From the NCBI RefSeq assembly GCF_024295805.1, contig NZ_JANCLX010000019.1, forward strand, positions 62,001-126,000: DNA of 64,000 nt. The letters run 5' to 3'. The notes below the pieces were generated by a model that searched no databases, was not told the origin of the DNA, and saw only the letters and a list, made by a program, of their open reading frames with translations. Both the position numbers and the translations under genes were made by a program. This document shows, in pieces, positions 24,032-32,757 of this stretch. Positions within the stretch are counted from its first letter, which is position 1. Every line of letters starts with the position of its first letter. This DNA comes from Streptomyces cucumeris (GTDB lineage Bacteria; Actinomycetota; Actinomycetes; Streptomycetales; Streptomycetaceae).

Positions 24032-24994
24032 ATGCGAGCCATGCAACATGACCGATTCGGTGGTCCGGAAGTCCTGAAGGAGGTCCGGGTGCCGGACCCG
24101 GTCGCGGGGCCAGGTGAGACCTTGGTGGAGGTCGAGGCCGCAGGCGTCAACTTCGGCGACATCAAAGAGATCGCCGGTGAGCTCACCGAGGGACCGTACG
24201 CGAGGAAGGGGCCCCTGCCGCACATCCCCGGTATGGAGGTCGTCGGCCGGACTGGCGACGGTCGGCGGGTCGTCGGATACATCCGGCAGGGTGGATACGC
24301 GACCAAGGCCGTCGTCGCCGAGCGCGACCTGGCAGTGCTGCCGCAGGAGGTGGGCGCGGGCGCCGCGCTGGCTCTGCTGGTGCAGGGCCTGACGGCGTGG
24401 CATCTGCTGCGGTCGGTGGCCCGAGTGCGTCCCGGCGAGAGTGTTGTGGTCCACGCCGCCGCGGGCGGGACGGGCAGCCTCGCTGTACAACTCGCGCGTG
24501 AATTCGGGGCGGGGCGGGTGATCGCCGCGGCGTCGACCGCGGAGAAGCGCGCCCTCGCCCTCGAACTCGGTGCCGACGTGGCCATCGACGGCGAAGCGGA
24601 CGGATATCGGCAACGAGTCCTCGACGCCAACCATGGACAGCCGGTCGACATCATCCTGGATGCCGTCGGCGGGCCGGTTCTCGACGCCGCCGTGGGCGCT
24701 CTCGGGTTCCTCGGGCGGCTGGTGACCTACGGATCCTCGTCCCGCCAGGCCGCCGCGGCCATCCCGCCGACCCGACTCGCGGTGGAGAACATCACGGTCG
24801 GCGGGTTCTGGCTCACTCCGCTCATCGCCCGCGACGGGGCCGGCGGCAAGGCGCTGGAGGAACTGCTCGACCTCACGGCGCGCAACCGCCTCCGCCCTCC
24901 GGGCGGCTCCGAGTACCCCCTCGCACGCGCACGCGACGCGCACGAGGATCTGTTGGGCCGCCGGACGAAGGGCAAGCTGGTGCTCCGGCCCTGA
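24032..24994 (+). CDS. quinone oxidoreductase-like zinc-independent alcohol dehydrogenase family protein
   Basis: A 320-residue medium-chain dehydrogenase/reductase. The N-terminal GroES-like half has DRFGGPEVLKEVRVPDP and VEAAGVNFGDIKEIAGE; the Rossmann half has SVVVHAAAGGTGSLAVQLAR, the AAxGGVGxxxxQ-type NADPH-binding loop of quinone oxidoreductases. Zinc ligands of true alcohol dehydrogenases are absent. Such enzymes reduce quinones or enones in the cytoplasm. The ATG at 24032 gives MRAMQHDRFG, the family start. It is followed by a convergent carboxymuconolactone-decarboxylase-like gene. Confidence 0.9.
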   Translation: MRAMQHDRFGGPEVLKEVRVPDPVAGPGETLVEVEAAGVNFGDIKEIAGELTEGPYARKGPLPHIPGMEVVGRTGDGRRVVGYIRQGGYATKAVVAERDLAVLPQEVGAGAALALLVQGLTAWHLLRSVARVRPGESVVVHAAAGGTGSLAVQLAREFGAGRVIAAASTAEKRALALELGADVAIDGEADGYRQRVLDANHGQPVDIILDAVGGPVLDAAVGALGFLGRLVTYGSSSRQAAAAIPPTRLAVENITVGGFWLTPLIARDGAGGKALEELLDLTARNRLRPPGGSEYPLARARDAHEDLLGRRTKGKLVLRP

Positions 24995-25075
24995 GCTCGG
25001 CCGACGTGCCGCGGTCGCGTCATTCGACGCACTCTGCAGGGCTGCCGCGCCGTCTCCTGTTCGCGCCCCGCAGGG

Positions 25076-25666
25076 TCAAGCCTGGTCCTGGTCGCGCGCC
25101 GGCAGGCCGAAGTCGCGGAAACGTGGCGTCCCAGGCTCAGGCGCCAGCCTGGTGGCACGGGCCGTGTAGCTGATCGCGTGATACCACCCGCACAGCATGA
25201 ACAGGTCCAGCAGTTGTTCGGAGGTGAACTCCGTGCTGATGCGGGCCCACAGCCTCGCGTCGAGGTCGTGATGGGTGTGGAGGGCGTCTACCGCATCGAG
25301 GAGCAGACGGTCGCGTTCGGTCGTCCAGCACTCGTCCGCGCTCGTGCCATGTGTCAAGGACGCGATCTGGGCATCTGTGAGCCCGGCACGTGACGCAAAT
25401 CGGGCGACGTGCACTCCCCATTCGTACTCGCAGCCGCACCGGGCGCAGGTGCGGTTGATGACGAGTTCCCGGTCGCGCAGGTCAAGACTGAGCCGACGGC
25501 TGAGTTGATAGGAACCCCAGTCGTGCAGGGCCTGTGCAAGCTGCTGGTTGCGGGCGTAGAGGCGGAACAGGGCGAGGGGTTCCTCGTCGGTTGGCATCAT
25601 CCTGCGCAGCAGCGCCGCGGTCTCCGGCGCGTAGGGCGCCTCCAGCGGCGAAATGCGTTCGGGCAC
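25076..25666 (-). CDS. carboxymuconolactone decarboxylase-family protein (AhpD-like)
   Basis: The 196-residue protein has the AhpD/CMD core: RDRELVINRTCARCGCEYEW and GVHVARFASRAGL contain the C-x-x-C...H proton-relay motif (CARCGCEYEWGVH), followed by LTDAQIASLTHG and LDLFMLCGWYHAISYTAR. Members act as disulfide reductases or decarboxylases of aromatic catabolism; with the CxxC intact a peroxide/redox role is more likely. The GTG at 25666 follows GGGAGGATCC and is preferred to an upstream TTG. It is divergent from an HxlR regulator, which probably controls it. Confidence 0.88.
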   Translation of the reverse strand: MPERISPLEAPYAPETAALLRRMMPTDEEPLALFRLYARNQQLAQALHDWGSYQLSRRLSLDLRDRELVINRTCARCGCEYEWGVHVARFASRAGLTDAQIASLTHGTSADECWTTERDRLLLDAVDALHTHHDLDARLWARISTEFTSEQLLDLFMLCGWYHAISYTARATRLAPEPGTPRFRDFGLPARDQDQA

Positions 25667-25761
25667 GGATCCTCCCAGCGCTTCTCTTTTCAAATCAGCA
25701 GGAGCGAGCGTAGTGTTTCTGAAATCGAAGCGCCAGGCTTCGTGGAGAGGAACACCGAACG

Positions 25762-26151
25762 ATGCCCTCGACTCCGAGGCCAGGAAAACGAGTTCGCGGC
25801 TCCACGACAGGGCGCCCGCTCATGGCCGCACTGGACCTCTTCGGCCGCCGCTGGGCCCTGCGGATTCTGTGGGAACTGCGCGACGAGCCACTGGGCTTCC
25901 GAGCCCTCCAGCAGCGGTGTGACGGCATGTCCTCAAGTGTGTTGCGGCAGCGACTGCTCGAGCTGCTGGAAGTCCGACTCGTGGGACGCGCCGACGAGGA
26001 GAGCTACTGCCTCACGGCACTCGGACAAGAGGTCTGCGGCGAACTCGTCGGTCTGCACGCGTGGGCGGAACGCTGGGCCACCGAACTGGAAACGTCCGAC
26101 CCCACGGACCGGAAGCGGCAAGGCCCTGACAGCGAGAGCACCGACGTTTGA
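25762..26151 (+). CDS. HxlR-family transcriptional regulator
   Basis: A 129-residue HxlR-type winged-helix protein: LDLFGRRWALRILWELRDEP, FRALQQRCDGMSSSVLRQRL and LLEVRLVGRADEESYCLTAL trace the HTH and wing. A single Cys in the wing (SYC) could sense electrophiles, as in known HxlR and YodB/CatR proteins. It lies 95 bp from the divergent CMD-family gene, whose expression it likely controls, and 143 bp upstream of the nitronate monooxygenase gene on the same strand. Confidence 0.9.
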   Translation: MPSTPRPGKRVRGSTTGRPLMAALDLFGRRWALRILWELRDEPLGFRALQQRCDGMSSSVLRQRLLELLEVRLVGRADEESYCLTALGQEVCGELVGLHAWAERWATELETSDPTDRKRQGPDSESTDV

Positions 26152-26294
26152 CAGATGGGCCCGTCGAATCCGGGAGCCGGAACACATCGCGGCCGTCGGC
26201 GGGATCACCGTGGCGATCAACACGACAGGCACCGGACAGCAACATGACCCGCTGGGTCACCGACGTCCCGCACCGAACGATGAGGAGCCCACGC

Positions 26295-27302
26295 ATGCCC
26301 GCACACCCACACCCTTCCTCGCTCACCACCCCCTTGTGCCGCCGGCTGGGCATCGACGTACCCCTCGTCCAGGCACCGATCGGTTCCGCGGTATCCCCTG
26401 AACTGGTCGCCGCCGTCTCCAACGCCGGCGGCCTCGGCATGCTTGCGCTCACGTGGACTCCCGTCGAGGAAATCGCCCCGACCATCGACCGGGTCCGCGA
26501 GCTGACCGACCGCCCCTTCGGTGCCAACCTGGTGCTCGACTTCCCCATCGCCGAGAGGCTTGACGCCTGTTTGGAGCGCCGAGTACCGGTCATCTCCACC
26601 TTCTGGGCCGACCCGGCCACCTGCTCCGACCGGATTCATGCTGCGGGCGCCATCCACCTGCACGCCGTTGGGTCCGCGGACGAGGCGCGTCACGCCGCCG
26701 ACGCCGGAGCCGATGCCGTGGTGGCGCAGGGATGGGAGGCGGGAGGACATGTGCGTGGCCTCACGGCAACGCTCCCACTGGTGCCGGCAGTGGTCGATGC
26801 CGTGTCCCCGCTCCCTGTGATCGCCGCAGGCGGGATCGCCGACGGCCGGGGCCTGGCGGCGGTTCTGACGCTTGGGGCTCAGGCCGCGTGGATGGGTACA
26901 CGGTTCCTCGCCGCCACGGAGGCCCGTACGCACGACATCTACCGCCGTCGTATCGTCGACGCCGTCACCGAAGAGGCTTACTACACCGGATGCTTCGACG
27001 GCGGCTGGCCGAACGCCCCACACCGGTCCCTGCGCAACAGCACACTGACCTCCTGGGAAGCAGCCGACTCGCCGCTCTCGACCCGGCCGGGTGAGGGGGA
27101 CATCGTCGCCTTGGACGCCGAAGGCGCCCAGTACCTGCGCTACCAGGACGCCGTACCGCTGGTTGGCATGACCGGCGATCTGGACTCGATGGCACTGTAC
27201 GCGGGGCAGTCCGCCGGGCTCGTCCACGAGGTGCTGCCGGCGTCGACGATCGTCGCCCGGACCGTGGCCGAGGCGAAGCGTTCCATGATGAGAGAGTTCT
27301 GA
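26295..27302 (+). CDS. nitronate monooxygenase-family protein
   Basis: The 335-residue protein is an FMN-dependent TIM-barrel of the NMO family. Signatures include PLVQAPIGSAVSPELVAAVS, NAGGLGMLALTWTP, the DAVVAQGWEAGGHVRG flavin-binding loop and VIAAGGIADGRGLAAVL phosphate-binding loop with GAQAAWMGTRFLA. Known members oxidise nitroalkanes or propionate 3-nitronate to protect the cell; others are quinone reductases. The ATG at 26295 follows GAGGAGCCCACGC. It probably shares regulation with the HxlR gene upstream and ends at a bidirectional terminator. Confidence 0.9.
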   Translation: MPAHPHPSSLTTPLCRRLGIDVPLVQAPIGSAVSPELVAAVSNAGGLGMLALTWTPVEEIAPTIDRVRELTDRPFGANLVLDFPIAERLDACLERRVPVISTFWADPATCSDRIHAAGAIHLHAVGSADEARHAADAGADAVVAQGWEAGGHVRGLTATLPLVPAVVDAVSPLPVIAAGGIADGRGLAAVLTLGAQAAWMGTRFLAATEARTHDIYRRRIVDAVTEEAYYTGCFDGGWPNAPHRSLRNSTLTSWEAADSPLSTRPGEGDIVALDAEGAQYLRYQDAVPLVGMTGDLDSMALYAGQSAGLVHEVLPASTIVARTVAEAKRSMMREF

Positions 27303-27363
27303 GCCATGGCCGGGGAGGGCGACGATGGTGGCCGGCCCCGTCGCCCGAGGCCCCTGCATCCGC

Positions 27364-27393
27364 AGGGGGCGGGCCCAGCAGAGCCCGCCCCCT
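27364..27393. terminator. bidirectional terminator hairpin
   Basis: AGGGGGCGGGC and GCCCGCCCCCT make a perfect 11-bp stem with an 8-base loop between the converging nitronate monooxygenase and VWA genes. Confidence 0.65.
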
Positions 27394-27511
27394 CGCCGAT
27401 ACCGCGTGGCCGCTTGCGCCGCCGACAGCGGGTGCCTTCGCCGCTGTCACCGGTTGTGTTGTTGGTGGGTGCCGGCAGACAGTCCCCGAACCCCGGGTGG
27501 CTTCCGCGGTG

Positions 27512-28552
27512 TCAGAGCATCAGCAGAAGCCGTGTGTTCGGTATGAGCTTGCGGTTCACGCTGGTGCTCTGTACGAAGATCGTGAAGTCGTCGTTGTGGT
27601 CCGGCTTGACGCGAACCTCGACATCCGGCAGGCCGAGCAGAGCTCGGGCCTCGGGTCCCGTGTACACCCGGTCCGTCTTCTTCTCCAGCACCGCGATCTG
27701 CTTGCGTGCCTGGACCTTCTCAGACTTGCTCAGCTGGTAGTACGCGCCGCCGGTCCGGTAGGTGTGTCCGGATTCGGTGACCCAGTCCCGGATCGCCGCG
27801 TCACGTGTGACCGGGATCAGCTGGTACTTCGACGGGTTCACCGGGGTGAGCCCGGCTGCCTTGATGGTGTCCTGGTTGACTGCTTCCGCGCCGGTGGAGA
27901 ACACGGCGCGCGATCCCCGGATGCCCTTGGTGCGGCCCACCATGAATTTCTCGGTGGCCTGCTGGATGACGTGCCCGGCTTCTTCCAGACCTTGCGTACT
28001 TGTGGCGTCCCAGATGGCGATGTTGTCCTTCGGGAAGCCGCACTGCATGGCCTCGCGCTTGCCCATCTGGTCCGGAACGAGAACGGCCAGCGTCCAGTTG
28101 TCCTCCTGTGCGCTGAACATCCCGGCCACGGAATCGACCAGTTCCCGCGGGTCCCTGGACGGAGCGTCGGGGCAGCGATGGCTTGCGTTCTCCTGCCCGT
28201 CGGTGAGGACGAACGTCAGGAAGCTGTGGTCACCGTACAGTTGCGCTGTCTGCGCCAGCTCCCGCTGCGACTTCAGTGCGGCCGCCAGCAGAGCTGTCAT
28301 TCCACCGGCCCGGTACAGCTGCTTGAGCGAGGGCATCCGGAGGACGTCCTTGTCATAGATGACGCACTCCACCTTGTCCGCGAAGACGTACACCGTGACG
28401 CGGGTTTCCTGGTCCAGTTCCCCGGACCGGCGGGCGAGATAGGCGATCTGCTGGTCGGCCACTTCCACGACCTTGCGGCTCAGGTGCGACATCGACGAAC
28501 TGGCATCCAGCACAAGAGCAACGTGGTTGATGTAGTTCTGGCTTCCGGACAT
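27512..28552 (-). CDS. VWA-domain protein
   Basis: A 346-residue cytoplasmic protein with an N-terminal von Willebrand A domain. HVALVLDASSSMSHL carries the DxSxS MIDAS metal-ion motif, GGMTALLAA supplies the Thr and FVLTDGQENAS the last Asp. The C-terminal 130 residues (IRDWVTESGHTYRTGGAYYQ, LSKSEKVQARKQIAVLEKK) are a partner-specific tail. Relatives occur near tellurium-resistance or vesicle genes, but none is nearby here. The ATG at 28552 follows GAGGGGGAAGCTGTC. Likely role: metal-dependent protein-protein adhesion in an uncharacterised process. Confidence 0.85.
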   Translation of the reverse strand: MSGSQNYINHVALVLDASSSMSHLSRKVVEVADQQIAYLARRSGELDQETRVTVYVFADKVECVIYDKDVLRMPSLKQLYRAGGMTALLAAALKSQRELAQTAQLYGDHSFLTFVLTDGQENASHRCPDAPSRDPRELVDSVAGMFSAQEDNWTLAVLVPDQMGKREAMQCGFPKDNIAIWDATSTQGLEEAGHVIQQATEKFMVGRTKGIRGSRAVFSTGAEAVNQDTIKAAGLTPVNPSKYQLIPVTRDAAIRDWVTESGHTYRTGGAYYQLSKSEKVQARKQIAVLEKKTDRVYTGPEARALLGLPDVEVRVKPDHNDDFTIFVQSTSVNRKLIPNTRLLLML

Positions 28553-28729
28553 GACAGCTTCCCCCTCAATCTCCGAACTTGATGCTCCTACCGTCTCACC
28601 CGCCACTGACAATCGATCTTGGCCCACGGACCGGGTCGGCAAAGGTTGCCCGGCTGGCGGAGGGCGGACCACCAAGGAGAGCACTCCCTGATTGAGTGGC
28701 CGACCCGAGGAAGATGTCCGCGGTGTGCG

Positions 28730-29131
28730 TCAAGGGCGGTTGAAACGGTCCTGGGCAGCCAGCACCGCGTCTGCGTGGTCTGCGGCCCATGCGCCCAGGG
28801 CGCGGATCGGAGTGAGCAGGGCTGTGCCGGCCTGGGTGAGTGCGTAGTCGACGCGGGGCGGCGCTTCGGCGTAACGGCAGCGTTCCACCAGGCCGTTGTA
28901 CTCCAGCCGCCGCAAGGCCTCGTTGAGGACTTTGGGGCTGATCCCGCCGATCCGGGTCAGCAGTGCGCGTGGCCGCATCGGGCCCCGTTCACCGAGGACG
29001 TAGACCACCACGCTGTCCCAGCGGTTGGCCAGCACTTCGAAGGCGATCCGTGCCTGGCAGTCCGCCGCGAAGGGATCCCCGCCCAGATCGCGCGTCTCAT
29101 GGGGCTCTCTGTGCTCTGCGGGCGCTGTCAT
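28730..29131 (-). CDS. HxlR-family transcriptional regulator
   Basis: A 133-residue HxlR regulator: FEVLANRWDSVVVYVLGERG, LLTRIGGISPKVLNEALRRL and EYNGLVERCRYAEAPPRVDY match the winged HTH. Two Cys residues (ADCQARIAFE near residue 25 and VERCRY in the wing) are candidates for redox or electrophile sensing. The ATG at 29131 gives the expected short N-terminal arm. It is divergent from the F420-type reductase gene 64 bp away and probably regulates it through a site in that gap. Confidence 0.9.
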   Translation of the reverse strand: MTAPAEHREPHETRDLGGDPFAADCQARIAFEVLANRWDSVVVYVLGERGPMRPRALLTRIGGISPKVLNEALRRLEYNGLVERCRYAEAPPRVDYALTQAGTALLTPIRALGAWAADHADAVLAAQDRFNRP

Positions 29132-29145
29132 GTGGACATCCTGCC

Positions 29146-29188
29146 GTGCGGATGCGCACCAGGCGGTGTGTATCGGGCTGCCTAGTGT
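29146..29188. promoter_or_regulatory. HxlR/reductase divergent promoter with dyad and -10 box
   Basis: GTGCG-GATG-CGCAC (29146-29159) is a small inverted repeat in the gap, and TAGTGT (29183-29188) is a -10 box seven bases before the reductase ATG, suggesting a leaderless transcript covered by the regulator. Confidence 0.4.
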
Positions 29189-29195
29189 CCCCGGC

Positions 29196-29912
29196 ATGAC
29201 ATTCCACAACACGAATGACCTCGACGAGGCGAGCGGGGTCAGGACGATGCGTATCGGCATCCTCGGTACGGGAGCCATGGCCAGAGCGCTGGGCGGGGCC
29301 TGGGTGCGAGCTGGGCACGAGGTCATGGTCGGTGGCCGGGACACCGCGGCCGCGGCCAGGGCAGCGGACGCTGCCGGAGCCGCCGGCCACGGCAGTCTGG
29401 CCGACGCGGCGCGCTATGGCGAGGCAGTACTGGTCGCCGTACCCGCGGACATCGCACCATCACTGGCCGCGGAACTGGCTCCGGCCCTGTCCGGGCGGAC
29501 CGTGCTGGACTGCACGGTGCCGATGGCCCCCGGTGCCGACGGCCCCGCCCTGACCACTGTCGGCGGCACGGATTCCATCGCCCTGCGCCTGGCGGCCGCC
29601 GTACCGGAGGCCCACGTCGCCAAGGTCTTCGGCATCCCGCACGAGAGCATCTGGACCCTGACGCGACCGGTCTTCGAGGCCGTGCCGCTGACCGTGCCCT
29701 TCTGCGCCGACGCTCCGTCCGCCACCGCGCTGACGACAGAGCTGATCACCTCGATGGGCTGCACCCCGCTGCCTTGCGGAGGTCTGCACCGTGCCGCGCT
29801 GCTGGAGGCGGCCGCGGTGTTCGCCATCGGTGTGTGGTGGTCCGGCGCCGAGGCCCGCCACGCCTTCCCCGCCCCGGCACTGGCTCCCGGCGCTGTGGAT
29901 GACGAGCCCTGA
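29196..29912 (+). CDS. NADPH-dependent F420 reductase-family protein
   Basis: The 238-residue protein has a Rossmann N terminus typical of NADP:F420 oxidoreductases: RIGILGTGAMARALGGAWVR and AGHEVMVGGRD, with the dinucleotide-binding GxGxMA, then VLVAVPADIAPSLAAELAPA and DCTVPMAPG. The family transfers hydride between NADPH and F420, though many paralogues have other substrates. An internal ATG at 29247 just before RIGILG is an alternative start; I keep 29196 because a -10 box seven bases upstream fits leaderless expression. Divergent HxlR gene is its likely regulator. Confidence 0.85.
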   Translation: MTFHNTNDLDEASGVRTMRIGILGTGAMARALGGAWVRAGHEVMVGGRDTAAAARAADAAGAAGHGSLADAARYGEAVLVAVPADIAPSLAAELAPALSGRTVLDCTVPMAPGADGPALTTVGGTDSIALRLAAAVPEAHVAKVFGIPHESIWTLTRPVFEAVPLTVPFCADAPSATALTTELITSMGCTPLPCGGLHRAALLEAAAVFAIGVWWSGAEARHAFPAPALAPGAVDDEP

Positions 29913-30167
29913 GAGCCGCCCGGCCACCCGTTGAGGGTGGTCATCATGCGCGCCACGTGCACATGCCTCTGAACGGATTCCCGAGGCCGGCCGCGCTCCG
30001 GGGTCCCAGGGCCTGGAGCAGGCTGTGGTCGCCGTCACGTCGGGCGACGACGTTGCAGGGCGGCGGCGGGCCGACGGCGCGGTCGTGTACGGGGCCCGGT
30101 GTGCGAGCGGCGGGGCGCACGCGCCGTGGTGCAGACGGTCCCCGCGGCTGCTTCATGGCGTGAAAAA
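29913..30167. other. gap before the cst operon without a firm gene
   Basis: A minus-strand frame of 70 codons (29944-30156) is open, but its peptide is Pro/Arg-rich and unlike known proteins; I do not call it. The right end leads into the CstR operators. Confidence 0.35.
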
Positions 30168-30215
30168 TACCCCCGGGGGTACCCGTGCTAGGCTCGAGAT
30201 ATACCCCCGGGGGTA
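30168..30215. promoter_or_regulatory. two CsoR/CstR-type operators before the cstB-like gene
   Basis: The perfect palindrome TACCCCCGGGGGTA occurs twice, at 30168-30181 and 30202-30215, centred 34 bp apart. This G-C tract flanked by TA/TA is the known recognition type of CsoR-family repressors. The second copy lies 26 bases before the GTG start and overlaps the likely -10 region. Confidence 0.85.
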
Positions 30216-30240
30216 AACGCCAGTCGAAAGGAGCAACCGC

Positions 30241-31605
30241 GTGTTCTTCATTGACACCATCGAGACCGAGGGCCTGGGAAACCGCAGCTACCTGGCCGGT
30301 GGCGCCGCTACCGCGGTGGTGATCGACCCGCCCCGCGATGTCGACCGGGTCCTCGCGGCGGCAGCCGTGCGCGGGGTGCGGATCGCGTACGTGGCCGAGA
30401 CGCATGTGCACAACGACTACGTCACCGGCGGCCTGGAGCTGGCCCGTCTGACCGGCGCCCGCTACCTGGTCCCGGCCGCCGCTGCGGTGTCCTACGCACG
30501 CACTCCTGTCACGGACGGCGACACGGTGGACGTGGACGGCCACCTGACGCTGCGCGCCATCGCCACCCCCGGCCACACCCCGCACCACACCTCCTACGTA
30601 CTGGAGGAGAACGGCCGTGGTGTGGCGGTCTTCACCGGCGGCTCCCTGCTGATCGGCTCGGTGGGCCGCCCGGACCTGGTGGAGCCGCGGCTGACCGAGC
30701 AGTTGGCGCGCGCTCAGCACGCTTCCGCCCACCGGCTCGCCGACGAACTCGACGACGAGGTGCCGGTGTTGCCCACCCACGGGTTCGGCAGCTTCTGCTC
30801 GTCCTCGCAGGCCGAGGGGGACGCCACCACGATCGGCAAGGAACGCGTGAGCAACGACGCGTTCACCCTGGACGTGGACACCTTCGTGGCCCGCACGCTG
30901 GCCGGGCTGGAGGACGTGCCCGCCTACTACGCGCACATGGGTCCGGCCAACGCCGCCGGTCCCGCACCCGTGGACCTCACCCCGCCCGAGCCGGCCGACG
31001 CCGGTCAGATCGCCAGGCGGCTGGCGGCGGGGGAGTGGGTGGTGGACCTGCGCAGCCGGGTCGCCTTCGCCGACGGCCACGTGGCCGGTTCGTTCAACTT
31101 CGAGGGCGAGGGCAAGCTCGCCACCTACCTGGCCTGGCTGATCCCCTGGGGCAAGCCCGTCACCCTCCTCGCCGAGACCCCCGCACAGATCACCGCTGCC
31201 CAGCGGGAGCTGGTCCGGGTCGGTCTCGACCGCCCCGCCGCTGCCGCCACCGGCGGCCCGGCCGACTGGGTCGAACCGGGTCAGGCCCTCGCCTCCTTCC
31301 CCCGTGCCGACTTCGCCGCTCTGGCCGCCGCCCGCGAACGGGGCGAGCCGCTGGTCGTGCTGGATGTGCGCCGTGACTCCGAGCACGCCAAGGGTCACAT
31401 CCCGGGCGCGGTGCACATCCCCATCCACGAGCTGCACGGCCGCCTCGGCGAGGTCCCGGGCGGCACCGTGTGGGTGCACTGCGCCGGCGGCATGCGCGCG
31501 GCCATCGCCGCCTCTCTCCTGGACGCGAGCGGACGCCGGGTCGTCGCCGTCGACGACGGCTTCGACGCCGCCGCCGAGGCGGGCTTGACCGTCACCCGCT
31601 CCTGA
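30241..31605 (+). CDS. cstB: CstB-like persulfide dioxygenase-rhodanese fusion
   Basis: The 454-residue protein has three parts. Residues 1-230 are a metallo-beta-lactamase fold persulfide dioxygenase with THVHNDYVTGG in place of the usual HxHxDH (Tyr replaces the last His, as in this subgroup) and ATPGHTPHHTSYVL. Residues about 250-345 are a degenerate rhodanese domain without catalytic Cys (VVDLRSRVAFADGHVAGSFN). Residues about 360-454 are an active rhodanese with Cys in VWVHCAGGMRAA. This order is that of staphylococcal CstB, which oxidises persulfides and makes thiosulfate. GTG 30241 follows AAAGGAGCAACC. It heads an operon with a rhodanese and a TSUP exporter, behind two CstR operators. 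Confidence 0.85.
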   Translation: MFFIDTIETEGLGNRSYLAGGAATAVVIDPPRDVDRVLAAAAVRGVRIAYVAETHVHNDYVTGGLELARLTGARYLVPAAAAVSYARTPVTDGDTVDVDGHLTLRAIATPGHTPHHTSYVLEENGRGVAVFTGGSLLIGSVGRPDLVEPRLTEQLARAQHASAHRLADELDDEVPVLPTHGFGSFCSSSQAEGDATTIGKERVSNDAFTLDVDTFVARTLAGLEDVPAYYAHMGPANAAGPAPVDLTPPEPADAGQIARRLAAGEWVVDLRSRVAFADGHVAGSFNFEGEGKLATYLAWLIPWGKPVTLLAETPAQITAAQRELVRVGLDRPAAAATGGPADWVEPGQALASFPRADFAALAAARERGEPLVVLDVRRDSEHAKGHIPGAVHIPIHELHGRLGEVPGGTVWVHCAGGMRAAIAASLLDASGRRVVAVDDGFDAAAEAGLTVTRS

Positions 31606-31640
31606 CCCCCGCCTCCTCACGCAGACCGCGAAGGCATGTG

Positions 31641-32000
31641 ATGTTCCTCTTCCGCCGCAGTCAAAGGCGACTCACCCCGCAGCAGGCCCACACCAACACC
31701 GCCGATGGGAGCGCCGTCCTGCTGGACGTCCGGGAAACCCCGGAGTGGCGGGCCGGGCACGCACCCGGTGCGCTCCATCTGCCCCTGACGCGTCTGCTGG
31801 CCGGAGCCGCCCTGCCCGAGACCGCGCAGGGCCGGCCGGTGGTGGCGATCTGTCGTTCCGGACACCGGTCGCAGCGGGCCGCCACGCTCCTGGACGCACG
31901 CGGCGTCGACGCCGTGGACGTCACCGGCGGTATGAACGCCTGGGCGGCCGCCGGGCTTCCGGTCGTCGACGAGGGCGGACAGGGCGGCCGAATAGCGTGA
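31641..32000 (+). CDS. single-domain rhodanese
   Basis: A 119-residue cytoplasmic rhodanese. VLLDVRETPEWRAGHAPGAL is the CH2A region and VVAICRSGHRSQRAATLL holds the active-site loop with Cys at the start of CRSGHRS, so it can carry a persulfide. It lies 35 bp after the CstB-like gene and its TGA overlaps the TSUP gene GTG as GTGA. In this setting it probably relays sulfane sulfur from or to the dioxygenase. Start ATG 31641 is preceded by GAAGGCATGTG; no stronger site is visible. Confidence 0.9.
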   Translation: MFLFRRSQRRLTPQQAHTNTADGSAVLLDVRETPEWRAGHAPGALHLPLTRLLAGAALPETAQGRPVVAICRSGHRSQRAATLLDARGVDAVDVTGGMNAWAAAGLPVVDEGGQGGRIA

Positions 32001-32749
32001 GTGTCGCCCTGCTCCTGGCCCTGATCGCCGGGGCCGTCGTCGGCCTTGCTCTGGGCGCCCTCGGCGGAGGCGGCAGCGTCCTGGCCGTCCCCGCCCTGAT
32101 CTACCTGCTCGGCTTCACCCCCGCGGCAGCCACCACCGCGAGCCTGCTCATCGTCACCGCCACCTCCGCCACCGCGCTGTACGCACACGCCCGCGCCAGC
32201 CATGTGCGCTGGCGGGCCGGAGCGGCGTTCGCCGCCGCCGGGATCCTGCCCGCCGCACTGGCCGGAGCCGCGGCCGCCCACCTGCCCCAGGCACTCCTCA
32301 CCGCGGCCTTCGCCACCGTCGCCGCCCTGGCCGCGACCCGCATGCTGCGACCCGCTGCCCGGACCGAGACCACCGGTCGGCGCGCGCATGCGGGGAAAGC
32401 GGCGGGTGCCGGCGCCGGACTGGGCGCCCTGACCGGCCTGCTGGGCGTGGGCGGCGGCTTCCTCGCCGTCCCCGCCCTGGTCACCGTCCTCGCCTTCGAG
32501 ATGCAGGTCGCCGTCGGCACCAGCCTGCTCGTCATCACGGTGAACTCCCTGGCCTCCCTGGCCACCCGCTCCGGTGCCGCCGTCACCCTCGACTGGGCGG
32601 TCGTCGGACCGTTCACCGGTGCCGCGATCCTGGGCGCATGGGACGGCAAACGCCTCGCCGCCAAGGTCTCCGGACGGCGCCTTCAGCAGGTGTTCGCGAT
32701 CCTGCTGCTGGCCGTGGCCGCCTTCATGCTGGCCGACGCCCTGACATGA
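31997..32749 (+). CDS. TSUP (TauE/SafE) family sulfur-compound exporter
   Basis: A 250-residue inner-membrane protein with about eight hydrophobic helices in two repeats, each opening with a glycine-rich motif: LGALGGGGSVLAVPALIYLL and TGLLGVGGGFLAVPALVTVL. These are hallmarks of the TauE/SafE family, whose members move sulfite, sulfoacetate or thiosulfate. The GTG overlaps the rhodanese stop. As the third gene of the persulfide operon it most likely exports sulfite or thiosulfate produced by the dioxygenase; the direction and substrate are inference. Confidence 0.88.
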   Translation: MSVALLLALIAGAVVGLALGALGGGGSVLAVPALIYLLGFTPAAATTASLLIVTATSATALYAHARASHVRWRAGAAFAAAGILPAALAGAAAAHLPQALLTAAFATVAALAATRMLRPAARTETTGRRAHAGKAAGAGAGLGALTGLLGVGGGFLAVPALVTVLAFEMQVAVGTSLLVITVNSLASLATRSGAAVTLDWAVVGPFTGAAILGAWDGKRLAAKVSGRRLQQVFAILLLAVAAFMLADALT

Positions 32750-32757
32750 GCCACCCC

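Noticed and set aside
29944..30156. 70-codon minus-strand ORF divergent from the cstB-like gene
   Set aside because: Pro/Arg-rich, no ribosome site, and only the tail of a longer shadow frame of the cstB-like gene.
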